Assembly: GCA_003313425.1 (NCBI GenBank)
Contig: NHZP01000026.1
Coordinates: 682,001 to 746,000, forward strand
Length of the DNA: 64,000 bases
Direction: 5' to 3'
Origin: Pseudopyrenochaeta lycopersici
Taxonomy: Eukaryota > Ascomycota > Dothideomycetes > Pleosporales > Pseudopyrenochaetaceae
Made by a program: the position numbers and the translations under genes. The notes beneath the pieces were generated by a model. That model made no database searches, had not been told where the DNA came from, and saw only the letters and a list, made by a program, of their open reading frames with translations. Each line of letters starts with the position of its first letter. Position 1 is the first letter of the stretch. This document shows positions 45,926 through 56,208 of this stretch, piece by piece.

Positions 45926-47383
45926 GGTGACGGTATTGAGGAAGGCGGGGGTGAAAAGTGATTACTTCTGGTGCAGCGGACGGACGGGCAAGGTCAGGTG
46001 GAGAATGGTTACGAGGGCTGAAAGAGACATGCAGTAGATGCAGTCTCTATTTTGCGGGTGCGTGAAGGGGGTATGTGCGACTCGAGGCCAGCGGAGAGTG
46101 TATTAGCCGTTGGTGTGGTGGTGGGAACTGCTAGGTATCCGCGTACAGCGAAATTTTTGCAGTTTGGGGGGAGGTTCGACTCGGAAGGCGTTACTTTGGC
46201 GCGAATACATATAACGCAGTTGTCGTTGACGACGCTGGTGTGCGGTATGGTGCTTGCGGCCTAACGGCAGAGGTGGCGGTTTGGACAGGTCGCGGGCGTG
46301 CGACTAAGAGGGTGGTTTGGCGCGTGTTGGGGGCTCTCTGATGCTGTTGCCAGTGGCAGATGCTCGGGATGGGCGGGTTTGTCTGATGGTTTGTGTTGTG
46401 CGAGGGTTGGGGGTGTGCGGCTTGGGGGTGGTAGAAGGCAAGTATTATATGTGGATGCCCGCCCGGAGTCTAAAAATCAGTTTCTGCCGAGCCACTCCGA
46501 CCCACCCACGGCACCACGCAGTCAGTCAACCAAACAGCCACTTCCGCCCCGCTGCGTGTCATGCCTCCAGCCGTCTGCGCGCCCCGCGCTCAGGCAATGG
46601 ATTGTCCAACAGTTACCTTGTTTTGCGGCCTCGTCGCCTGATGGAAGCTGATTTGCTCCCTCCCTGGCAGTGCCAACAGCAGTCCTACTGCTGTCTCTGC
46701 CAATCACTCGGTCCTGTCCGGCCTGACCAAACGCCTGCTTAGGGTAGAATGTCAGATGAGTGTTCCAGGAAATGATATGCTGCTTCCGACCCCGCTCATT
46801 TGCTGCGGCACGGTGGGACGATGAGGAGCCACCCGATTCGGGCACTGCACATTCCTGACAGCCTCCAGAGGGGCTCATTCTAGGCAGTAACCATTCGTCC
46901 TGCTAACGAAGTCAATCTTCTATGAAAATTTTGAAATAGAGCGACCTGCATGCTTCCGAAGAATCTAGGTTGGAAAGGTCCGCGGAATATAGTGTAGCAC
47001 TCTATCAATGCCTCGAGTTTGCCATGAATTTGGACACTATACCGACGTATATTCTGCCTGAATTGTCATCAAGTCCATGTTGCATGCACCACTTCAATTT
47101 CAGTGTTCACGTTCGTTAAAAATTGGTTATCACGTTGCGCTATACAAGTGTGGGGTAGCCTTTTCTTGTCTCAAACAATGATTACACGAGGACATCACAC
47201 ACATGCAATCATATCTCCCTTCGCAGGCCCCAATATTTAACACACCCTGCACGAAGCTAAGTGAACAGCCTATTCTAGAAAACGTGGTTAGCGTTCTTCG
47301 TTGCGCATTGCGGTTTTTTACTACAAGCGGGGAGATTTGCTACTACCGGTATCCAAACTCGGACCTCAAAACCAATCGCAAGC
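45926..47383. other. 1.5-kb intergenic region between eIF5 and THI6
   Basis: This is the divergent promoter region of eIF5 (-) and THI6 (+). The first 900 bases are GC-rich and hold three mutually overlapping frames (46298-46878) with no family content. The 18-base word shared with 25144 lies at 47316-47333, close to the THI6 start. No TPP riboswitch consensus was seen. Confidence 0.5.
47316..47333 (+). repeat. Copy 2 of a dispersed 18-base word
   Basis: Identical to 25144-25161. It lies 50 bases upstream of the THI6 start codon, so it may be inside the leader or core promoter of that gene. Confidence 0.5.
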
Positions 47384-49175
47384 ATGAAGGATCGCATCAA
47401 TTACTCCTTGTATCTCGTGACAGACTCCACTGAAGCCATACTTGGCTCGAGAGACCTTGTCGAAGTTGTTGAACAGTCTTTAGTTGGAGGTTCGTGCAAT
47501 CTCTCCTTGAAAGTTTTACACTTGCAGCCGTCTCTATCCCTTCCTGATATCATATGCTTTGACGGCATATTTATCATGCTCAAAAGCGTCTCCTCCGAAG
47601 CATTTCATTTGACAATTCCACTCAGGTGTAACAATCGTTCAATATAGAGACAAAACTTCCGATACCGGCCTCCTCATCTCCACGGCAAAGAAACTCCACG
47701 AAAAATGTAAAGCTCACAACATCCCTCTATTAATCAACGACCGCGTGGACGTTGCTCTGGCGGTCGGTTGCGAAGGTGTCCATCTTGGCCAAGATGATAT
47801 GTCTGTTGCCTCAGCCCGCCAAATTCTTGGGGCAGACAAGATTATCGGCGCAACCGTCTCTTCAATTGAAGAAGCCCGGATAGCCGTTGAGCGGGGGGCA
47901 GACTATTTGGGTATTGGAACGCTGTATGCTACGAATACCAAGAAGAACACCAAAGATATTATTGGTGTGAACGGTATCCGGAAGATCCTGCGACATCTTG
48001 GAAATGGCACCGAACAGGAGAAGGCTGTGAAAACAGTATGCATAGGCGGCGTCAACGCAAATAATTTGCAACGCATAATCCACCAACTATCTGCTCCCTC
48101 CACGGACACCCCAAAGCCAAAAACAATTGACGGGGTAGCCGTAGTATCCGCTATAGTCGGCGCTCCAGACCCAAAAGCTTCGTCTCAGCATCTCTCTAAG
48201 TTGCTGAAGACACCTCCACCATTCAAGTCAAAATCCAGCGAACCGCACTTTTGGCTCGAAAAGGAGGAAGACGAGATTAGCCATCTACTCAAAGAAGCCG
48301 TCAAAGCAACAAAAAACGTACGCGAGAAATCACCGTTGAGTCATAACATGACGAACCTCGTGGTGCAAAACTTCGCAGCCAACGTCGCCCTATCCATCGG
48401 CGCAAGTCCCATCATGGCGAACTACGGCGAAGAAGCTACCGATCTGTCTAAACTCGGCGGTGCACTCGTAGTGAACATGGGTACCGTAACGCCTGACGGG
48501 TTGCTAAACTACCAGAAAGCCATTTCCGCGTACAACGCCGTTGGTGGACCGATTGTTCTAGACCCTGTAGGCGCAGGAGCTACCAGTGTAAGAAGAGAGG
48601 CACTGGCGACTTTGATGAGAGTTGGGTATTTTGACCTCATCAAGGGGAACGAGCGAGAAATCATGCAAGTAGCACGCGCTTCCGGCCTCACACTTGAAGA
48701 TACTTCGCAGCAAAGAGGCGTCGACAGCGGAGATTCGCTTTTTACACTAGAGCAGAGGACATATATCGTTTCCCAAATCGCAGCACGCGAGCGTAATATT
48801 GTGCTCATGACCGGCGCTACGGATATTATCAGTGACGGTATTCGAACATACACCATCTCCAACGGGCATGCATACCTGGGCATGATTACAGGAAGCGGCT
48901 GCACACTCGGCACCACGCTGTCAGCATACCTGGCCGCAAACCAGGAGGATAAACTACATGCTGCGATTGCGGGGATACTGCATTATGAAATTGCGGCCGA
49001 GTATGCTGCGAAGAGAGACGATGTGAAGGGTCCGGGCACTTTTGCGCCGGCTTTCATCGACGAGTTGTATAATCGTGGTGTGGAGCTTGTCGAGGGCAAG
49101 GCGACTTGGGAAAATTTGGCCAAGGTGAATTGTATTAAAGATATTGCTGATGCCGGGCTCTTGAGAGAAACATAG
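47384..49175 (+). CDS. THI6: Bifunctional thiamine-phosphate synthase / hydroxyethylthiazole kinase
   Basis: Exons 47384-47489 and 47626-49175 give 551 residues. The 136-nt intron has a non-consensus donor, GTTCGT, but the join rebuilds SLVGGVTIVQYRDKTSDTG exactly as the family requires. The N-terminal half is the TIM-barrel synthase: YLVTDS, INDRVDVALAVG, GVHLGQDDMSVASARQILG and GIGTLYAT. The C-terminal half, from ~220, is the kinase: SHNMTNLVVQNFAANVALSI, GASPIMANYGEE, VLDPVGAGATSVRR, IKGNEREIMQVA and the catalytic Cys in TGSGCTLGTT. It phosphorylates the thiazole alcohol and couples it to HMP-PP to make thiamine monophosphate. Length and domain order match yeast Thi6. Confidence 0.95.
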
Positions 49176-49501
49176 CCTGTGATATTGTATAGTGGGAGCA
49201 TTCAAAAACAAAGCCACGACGAGGTAACTAGGCTTTTACGAGGTTGAACATACATGGGATAGAATAATATGGGGGTGCAGTTATGCCTTTAAGTGTACGC
49301 TAGTAATAGTCGAGGATAGGCTTCATAGAAAACACTTCCGAGAGCATTATTGTAGTACGAGGGCCACCATGAATTCTTCATCTTCTTCGCTGAATCTATA
49401 CTGACACCATATATCCCGATTCTACGCTATTAATATAACTCCAAGAGGCTCAAGGGGGCCAGAACTAAGCGCTAGTCTTGAACGGGGTGAGTACGCACGT
49501 G
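49176..49501. other. Intergenic: THI6 3' flank and HET gene leader
   Basis: 326 bases between two plus-strand genes. A strong donor-like GTGAGT lies at 49487, just upstream of the first ATG of the next gene, and could mark a leader intron. Confidence 0.4.
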
Positions 49502-51430
49502 ATGGTCATGTATCAGCCGCACCTTCACCAACGCAGTGCGTGTCTCTCTGAGGATGAAACGATGGAAACTAATTCACGGCCACTGGTCGATCCCAGTAAC
49601 GCCTCCACACATACAGGTTCTCCTGTCCCAGAATATGAATATACTCCTCTGGCTGGTCCTCGACAAATAAGGCTGTTCAAGCTGTACTCAGGGAAAGACT
49701 CAGAACCTATCATCGGTGAAATCGAGCATGCCAATCTTGACTCCCACCCTGCTTATGAAGCGCTTTCCTACGAATGGGGCAGCCCAGAACAAGAGAATCA
49801 GATCTTTATCAGCACAGAAGGCGTCTTGACTCGCATCTGTGTTACTCGCTCTCTCCACGCCGCGCTGGGCGACTTGCGGCATGAGGATCAGGCAACAGGC
49901 TATCGAACCATATGGGCGGATGGCTTGTGTATCAACCAGCACGACCTGGAAGAGCGTCAGCAGCAGGTTTCAATAATGGGATCTGTCTACCGAGATGCTT
50001 TGCGGGTGATTACGTATCTCGGTGCTGAAGAAGCAGACACAGGGATAGCGATTGAATTTCTTGCACATTTGCTGCAACCACCTCCAGATGACGAAGGAGG
50101 GGATGGGACGCAAGTCCCACGAGAAATTCCACCAGCGTCAGACGCTCGATGCATCGCGTTCAAGAAACTGGTGTTGAAAGGCTGGGCGGGTCGGAGCTGG
50201 TGTGCGCAGGAATTTTTGCTCAACAAGAATCTGATACTTATGTGTGGTCGGTATAAGATGCAATGGTATCTGCTCCCCGTCAGCATTTTACTCGTCTTCA
50301 ACCGATCTTTGCCAGCCTACTTGCTGCCCAGCTCAGAAGAAGATCCGGCGTCGTTGCGTGAATGTCTATTCAAGCTCTTTCGAATGCGCGACCGGATTCA
50401 AGAGGGGAAAGAGGCTCCATCACTCCTGAATCTTCTCTCGTCGACATACCCAATGCAAGCATCGGATCCGAGAGACAAAGTGTATTCTCTTCTCGGTTTG
50501 GCTGCTGATGCTGATACCCTCCAAATCCCCATCAACTACAAGTGCTCTGTCGAATCGCTGTATACATTAGTTGCCGCCCGCATAATACAGCTACACCAAC
50601 CCATCGATATTCTGTATTGGAACCTAGGAACAAAAACATTCGATTTGCCCTCCTGGGTTCCAGATTGGTCGACATGGCGCTTCGGCACTTCTGGAATGAT
50701 ATTCGGCACGGCAAGCCGCGCAGCAGGGCGGTCTCGTCCCGTCATGAAAGTGGTCAATGACACGGCATTGGAAGTAGCAGGTTGTATATACGACAGAATA
50801 AACTTCCTCAGCGAGCCTGTAGGCCCACACTTCACAACCAGTCCTGGCCCTGATCCTAGTGCTGCTACAAAGGAGAGCACCGCACAGGACGACGATTCAC
50901 CAAGTGCCCCGCGAACAGCACAATTCCTCGACGCCATGATCCGAAAAACTACCTCCCTGTTACCCTACTCTGATCGATCCAGCGCTGTAGAAATCCTCTG
51001 GCGCACACTAAGCAACAGCATGACGCTCCAGGAAAACTCCGCTACCCAAGCGTACACAAGCCACTTTGAAGCGTTCCATGTGTGCAGCCGTGAGCGCGAG
51101 GACGGACAGTCTGGCCACTATACGGGGCCAGAGATAACACCAGAGCAGCGGGCCCTGGCTCGTGACTTCCACGACAATGTTCGTCGACGAATGCGGTATC
51201 GGCGCCTGTGCGTTACAGACAAGAAGTTCTTCGGAGCGGTGCCTGAGGAGTCGCAAGTGGGCGACTTGGTGTGCATATTTGAAGGTGGTGAATTACCAGT
51301 TGTGCTGCGGAGTGTGAGCGGAAAGGAGGAAGTGTATAGGCTTGTTGGTCCAGGATATGTGCATGGACTGATGAATGGGGAGGCAAGTCTTTTGGGTGAA
51401 TATAGGACGAGAACGATCGCATTGGTATGA
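49502..51430 (+). CDS. HET-domain (heterokaryon incompatibility) protein
   Basis: A single exon of 642 residues from the first ATG at 49502. The Met at 49562 may be the real start, because GTGAGT at 49487 and an acceptor-like CAG near 49536 could remove the earlier ATGs. The HET domain (PF06985) runs from ~65 to 230 with all three blocks: YEALSYEWGSPEQENQI, IWADGLCINQHDLEERQQQV and GRSWCAQEFLLNKNLILMCG. In the centre, LSSTYPMQASDPRDKVYSLL is the usual post-HET segment. The C-terminus has the family's RRLCVTDKKFFGAVPEESQV...GDLVCIFEGGELPVVLR pattern. HET domains trigger cell death in non-self recognition in some fungi; many copies per genome have no known role. No partner gene lies beside it. 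Confidence 0.9.
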   Translation: MVMYQPHLHQRSACLSEDETMETNSRPLVDPSNASTHTGSPVPEYEYTPLAGPRQIRLFKLYSGKDSEPIIGEIEHANLDSHPAYEALSYEWGSPEQENQIFISTEGVLTRICVTRSLHAALGDLRHEDQATGYRTIWADGLCINQHDLEERQQQVSIMGSVYRDALRVITYLGAEEADTGIAIEFLAHLLQPPPDDEGGDGTQVPREIPPASDARCIAFKKLVLKGWAGRSWCAQEFLLNKNLILMCGRYKMQWYLLPVSILLVFNRSLPAYLLPSSEEDPASLRECLFKLFRMRDRIQEGKEAPSLLNLLSSTYPMQASDPRDKVYSLLGLAADADTLQIPINYKCSVESLYTLVAARIIQLHQPIDILYWNLGTKTFDLPSWVPDWSTWRFGTSGMIFGTASRAAGRSRPVMKVVNDTALEVAGCIYDRINFLSEPVGPHFTTSPGPDPSAATKESTAQDDDSPSAPRTAQFLDAMIRKTTSLLPYSDRSSAVEILWRTLSNSMTLQENSATQAYTSHFEAFHVCSREREDGQSGHYTGPEITPEQRALARDFHDNVRRRMRYRRLCVTDKKFFGAVPEESQVGDLVCIFEGGELPVVLRSVSGKEEVYRLVGPGYVHGLMNGEASLLGEYRTRTIALV

Positions 51431-51622
51431 TGTGACACGCTGAAGCGAATGCTTGCTGGTTGTGAGTTGAGATCCCAACAGAATATGATAGCGAATCATG
51501 TACTATAAATTTAATTGATCAAGGTCGAACAATTTCATTACATCAATAGTGCAAAGAATATACGACAAAAAGTCAGGAAAAGCTCGACTGATCTTGCAAC
51601 ACAGTCAAAAACCATTACCGTC

Positions 51623-53251
51623 TCATCGCCTATGAAATATGTGCATAGCAGGACTTTCCTGGAACTGCTTTGATACCGAGCCATACTTTGCCTGCCAAGC
51701 GAAGAAGTACAAGAGAGCAGCCAATGGTTGACCAACAAGGCAAAAACTGACCCAGAAGATCATGTTTCCAGCAACTTTGCCCTGAATCCACTTGACCTTC
51801 TGAATGACGTCGGTGAGGGCAATGAGCGGGATCTGAACCATCATTCCAATGAAAGCGACGCCAATTACGTTGTGTGTAGGGACACCAACAAGTAGTTCAT
51901 GCAGTATGCCTGAGAAGAGGAAGACGAAAATCTGAGCGAGAGCGGGAGGCCATCCACGGCCAACGAGCGGGCTGTATATGTGGCGGCGCATGAAGTTGGT
52001 CACGGGCTTGTTCCATGTTGTCCAGTACGTGCGGATACTGCTGACGTTCCACCAGTCCCCGTAGAACTCTCGATCGCCAAACCTCATGACCTCTGCAAGG
52101 GCATTCAGGGAGGATTGGAACAGGGCAAAGAAGCCGCACAGCCAGCAGAAGACTGATATGGTGGACAACTTCATAACGCGCTCGGCAATGGACGTGAAAT
52201 TGAGGGTCAAGATCTTGTCAAGCGAATTCTTGAGTAGAGGCGCGGCATACTGGGCGGACGCAATCCAGATGACAATGCTGAGACCTGCGACCTCGGCTAG
52301 TCGCTTGAAGACAAAGCCCCATCGAATCTTGTCGGTGCGAGGATACACGGGCTGGTATACGAGAGTTGGTGCCCACCAGAAGTAGCAGAGATTCTTCATG
52401 TTGATGTTCTGTGGGTATGGGCAAGTTTTGTAGAGTTCAGGGAGCGGGTCGGCCTGCTTCGGGTGCAGATATGCGTGGCGGAGATCGCGGTTGGTGAATG
52501 CATACGAGGCACACTTGAGGAAAACGATGACGGCGTGGAGCTCGCATAGAGTGCCAATGCCTGGGTGGTAGATGTCGTAGTAAACGAACTTGGTGGCAAT
52601 GTAGAGGTTTGCGACTGCGTTGAAGCTGTGGAAGAAAGCGACAATGTACCAAATCGAGTTGAAGCTTCGTAGTGCTGCGGCGTACTTGGCTGGGGTGTCT
52701 TCGCCCTTTTCTTGTGATATGCGCTGGTAGGCTCTGTCGGCCTGCCATGCTGCAGCGAGCTCGATCAAGTAGGTAACGAACAGGTGGGCTGGAACGAGGA
52801 GGTAGAGTAGCAAGCCGGTAATGACGTCTGAGCGTCGATAGTCGTGACAGCTGATGCAGATAAGGACGCCATACTATGACGATTAGAAGAGGCCATGTGA
52901 TAAGAGCGATGAAGCGAACCTTTTGCCAGTTTACAATCATTAAACGCAGGTTGGAGACAACTGCATTTGTTAGCAAATCGCACATTTGACTTCGGATGAA
53001 CATGGCATACTGAGAACCAGGATCATGAGATTCCTGAAGCCGACGAAGCTGGGAGACTGCTCTGCGTCGTGGCTCAGACACGAAGTCCGTGCAAGCGAAT
53101 GGGTAGCGAAGACATGTCGGTACTTGGTATCGCGGATGCGCTGGGTAGTGCTGTTGACTTTCTGCTCAGTCGTCTTCCCACGATACCTCGAGGACGTGGA
53201 CCGAGGCACGTCGATGGCAGAGGCGGACGCCATTTGGGTGAGGGTTGCCAT
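51623..53251 (-). CDS. DGAT1: Diacylglycerol O-acyltransferase type 1 (MBOAT family)
   Basis: Exons 53011-53251, 52920-52960 and 51623-52873 encode 510 residues. Introns are 50 nt (GTATGC, GCTAAC) and 46 nt (GTTCGC, TCTAAT). The 41-nt middle exon joins to give FRNLMILVLIVSNLRLMIVN and QKYGVLICISCHDYRRSDVI, both typical of DGAT1. MBOAT signatures are FYGDWWN (~364-370), WNKPVTNFMRRHIYSPL and the active-site His in SGILHELLVGVP (~419). About nine membrane helices follow a polar N-terminus. It makes triacylglycerol from diacylglycerol and acyl-CoA in the ER. A sterol acyltransferase (ARE) role is the main alternative, since the two share FYxDWWN. The promoter is shared with PFS2. Confidence 0.92.
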
Positions 53252-53778
53252 GGTGGATTGAGGCAAAATAGATTGAAGGGCTGCAGTGCAGCTCCCAAGT
53301 GTCTGTCGGTCCTGCGGTTCTGGCGGGCTACTTGAAGGTTTGCAGTCGGTGGTTGTGGGAGCGAGGAATTGGAATGATGCTCGAAAACGGCGATTGGGGG
53401 ACGGAAGCAGCTACTTGGCTGTCAAGACATGGCGCAAGAAGAGAATTAACCGGCGTGCCATGGCCATCGTCCGGCCGCAACGGGCGGAGAGATATGAGGT
53501 GCGCCTGTTTTCTGTTGAATCGCCCCTCAGCGGGGATATGCGAGTGATGCAGCGGACGCATGAACCGTTGACCGTTGGGTGAATTGTGGCTGGCCACGAG
53601 TGGCTTGAGACGCCAAGCGCGACCACCCTGGCTGGAGCTTCGCGACGGTGGACAATGGCGACGTGCATCACCATGGCTTTCGCGACAGTCTCGGATTGAC
53701 TGCCCAGCAAGAGACCGCGGACAGCCGCCCTTTCCATGCCAGTGCTCTGAACAAGCCGGCTGGCAGGAATCATCCACC
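53252..53778. promoter_or_regulatory. Divergent promoter between DGAT1 and PFS2
   Basis: 527 GC-rich bases between start codons at 53251 (-) and 53779 (+). Long frames on both strands here (53328-53846, 53411-53821) are GC-driven shadows. No TATA box identified. Confidence 0.45.
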
Positions 53779-55934
53779 ATGGAGCGGGAATACCACCAGC
53801 GGGATTTTGAGGGCCCCCCAAGACCTCGACCCAAGCGTAAGTGCATAGTTACTGTTGTTTTACTCTATGCATTCGCCATGCGTGCTCCACTTGACTCGAG
53901 GCCGATGCAATGCGGCGACGTGCAAGAGCAGAGATTGTGGCTGGTGTAGTAGGAGCTTCACACTGAAGCGCTCTCACGTCTCCCGCGTAGTCTTCTGCGA
54001 CTGAGGCTGACCATCTTGTTCCAGGAGCCGTGACCGACTATGGCGCAACCACAGTGCAATGGATGCGCAATAGGCGCCCGCGATACAAGAACATCCCTAT
54101 GCCAGAGGCAGAGAGACCCAGCGCAAGCTACATCGTAGACATGGCACCGCCTGCTTCGCGACTCGCCAGCGCCGCCGAATCCATACCTGCCAAAGCCGTG
54201 CATTCGTCGCTCAACAAGGTCAAACACCCCATCAATGTAGTCAAGTGGACGCCAGAGGGCCGCCGCCTGCTCACAGGTTCCACGAGCGGCGAGTTTACAC
54301 TGTGGAATGGCATGGGCTTCAACTTTGAGACGATCATGCAGGCACACGAAGCTGCTATCCGCGCTGTTGAGTACACATCCACAGATGACTGGCTGCTCTC
54401 TGCAGATCAGACGGGCGTCGTCAAATACTGGCAGACAAATTTCAACAACGTGAAGGAGATTCAAGCGCATACGGAAGCAGTTCGAGGGCTGGCCATAGCG
54501 CCAACAGACTCCAAATTTGTCACTTGCGCCGACGACACCACACTGAAAATCTGGGATTTCGCCTCAAGTACCGAGGAATCCACACTGACAGGGCACGGGT
54601 GGGAGGTAAAGTCGGTCGACTGGCACCCTCACAAGGGATTGCTGGTGTCAGGGTCCAAGGATCACCAAGTCAAGTTCTGGGATCCGCGGACAGGTCGATG
54701 TCTCACAACTCTTCATGGACATAAGAACCCAATATCAAAAACCATGTTTGAGCCTGTCCAAGGAAACATGCTAGCAACATGCGCCCGTGATCACACAGCC
54801 CGCATCTTTGACCTACGAATGATGCGCGACGTCCTGCTCCTCAAAGGCCACGAGAAGGACATCATCACAATGGCATGGCATCCCATGCACAAGAACCTCC
54901 TCTCAACAGGTGGCGTCGACGGCAGCATACATCACTACCTACTTGACGAACAAAATCCCCCCGCAGGCGTACCACCCTCAATATCACCCTACGACGCCGC
55001 CGACTCGCAGAACGCCCCCTCGCAAACCATATATCCCGCACACAGTATGCAGTACGCCCACGATTTCACGGTATGGACAATGGACTGGCATCCCCTAGGC
55101 CACATCCTAGCATCCGGCTCCAATGATCGTGTAACACGCTTTTGGACTCGTCCTCGACCAGGCGATACAACCTACATCAACGACCGTTACCACATTGGCC
55201 AAGCAGCCGCTGAAGCTCAGGGAACATATGACCGGGGCCAGGGAAGACGGCAAAAACAAGAAGAGGAAGAGCAAGAAGCAGAGGACGAGGCAGAAGGTCT
55301 CGTCGATCAGAAATTGCCATCAAAGAACCCTGGACTACCCTTCCTACCCCCTGGCCTCTCATTACCCGGCCTCAACGCTGCTCCAGACGGCACATCGAGC
55401 TCTCTGCCTGGCATCGGCGGTGCTCCAGCTCCAGCTCTACCTTTGCAGCTACCAGCAGGTCTACCGTTCCCACCACAACCAACCACAGGCGGACCACCTC
55501 TGCCCTTCTCAGGCATGGACCCCACGCGTCTAGCACAGCTCATACAGTCTGGCGCTTTACCACCACCTCCCATACCCCATGGTTCCATGCCTCCAATTGC
55601 AAATGGTCAACCACCCTTTCCTCCTCCAAATTTCGCATTTCCACCAGGCATGCCACCGGGTATACCTGGAATGCCCCCTCTCCCACCTGGCATGCCGCCA
55701 CCTGGGTTTACAGGGTTCCCACCGCCGCCACCACCGCCTGCTGGTATCGCTGGACCGCCACCTGGATGGACGCCTTCTCCACAGCAACAGCAAGGATACG
55801 GGAATGGAGGCCCCGTTGGCGGACAAGGCCAAGGTAACGATCCGGCTAGCATACGGAAGAGAGCCCCATTGCCGGATCAGCAGGACGCGCTGAAGATGGA
55901 GATGAGTCAGGGGCGGTATCGGAAGGCTAGATAG
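53779..55934 (+). CDS. PFS2: Polyadenylation factor subunit Pfs2 (WD40; WDR33 homologue)
   Basis: Exons 53779-53836 and 54025-55934 encode 655 residues, with a 188-nt intron (GTAAGT, CTGAC branch, TTCCAG). The split Arg codon leads into the conserved [21 protein letters not shown] region (~20-40). Then come [33 protein letters not shown] and seven WD40 repeats (~70-390) with clear WD/WQ ends such as LKIWDF and VKFWDP. After an acidic, Gln/Glu-rich patch, the last ~210 residues are Pro/Gly-rich low complexity, longer than in yeast and like WDR33. Pfs2/WDR33 reads the poly(A) signal within the cleavage and polyadenylation factor in the nucleus. Confidence 0.95.
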
Positions 55935-56208
55935 TAGCTGGCTTTTCCTTTCACTTCTGACCTTTGCCCAGTGGCAACTGTACAATTTGATAGTGTCGAA
56001 TTATTGAAAGAGCGTCCTGGCGTATAATGTGACTAGTACTCATCGACGGCATGGGATGAGACGGGACGGGAGAGATCATAGCAAAGGTGTGCTCGTGGCA
56101 ATTCAATACCCCATTTTGTTCTCCCAACATCATTCTTGATTTTAGTTGCTGCTCTCCGTCTACCTGTAAATCCCTCTCTCCTCTCTAAATCTCTGTATAC
56201 TATCAGAT

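Noticed and set aside
46160..46185. tRNA-like B box (GGTTCGACTC)
   Set aside because: No matching A box, acceptor stem or anticodon arm at the right distance.
46298..46878. Three overlapping frames of 117-141 codons upstream of eIF5
   Set aside because: They overlap each other on both strands in GC-rich DNA and match no family.
47490..47625. TPP riboswitch in the THI6 intron
   Set aside because: The conserved TPP-aptamer words (such as CTGAGA and the pyrophosphate-binding bulge) are not present; the intron is simply long with an odd donor.
53328..53846. Long minus-strand frames between DGAT1 and PFS2
   Set aside because: GC-driven open frames in a divergent promoter, overlapping the first PFS2 exon; no family content.
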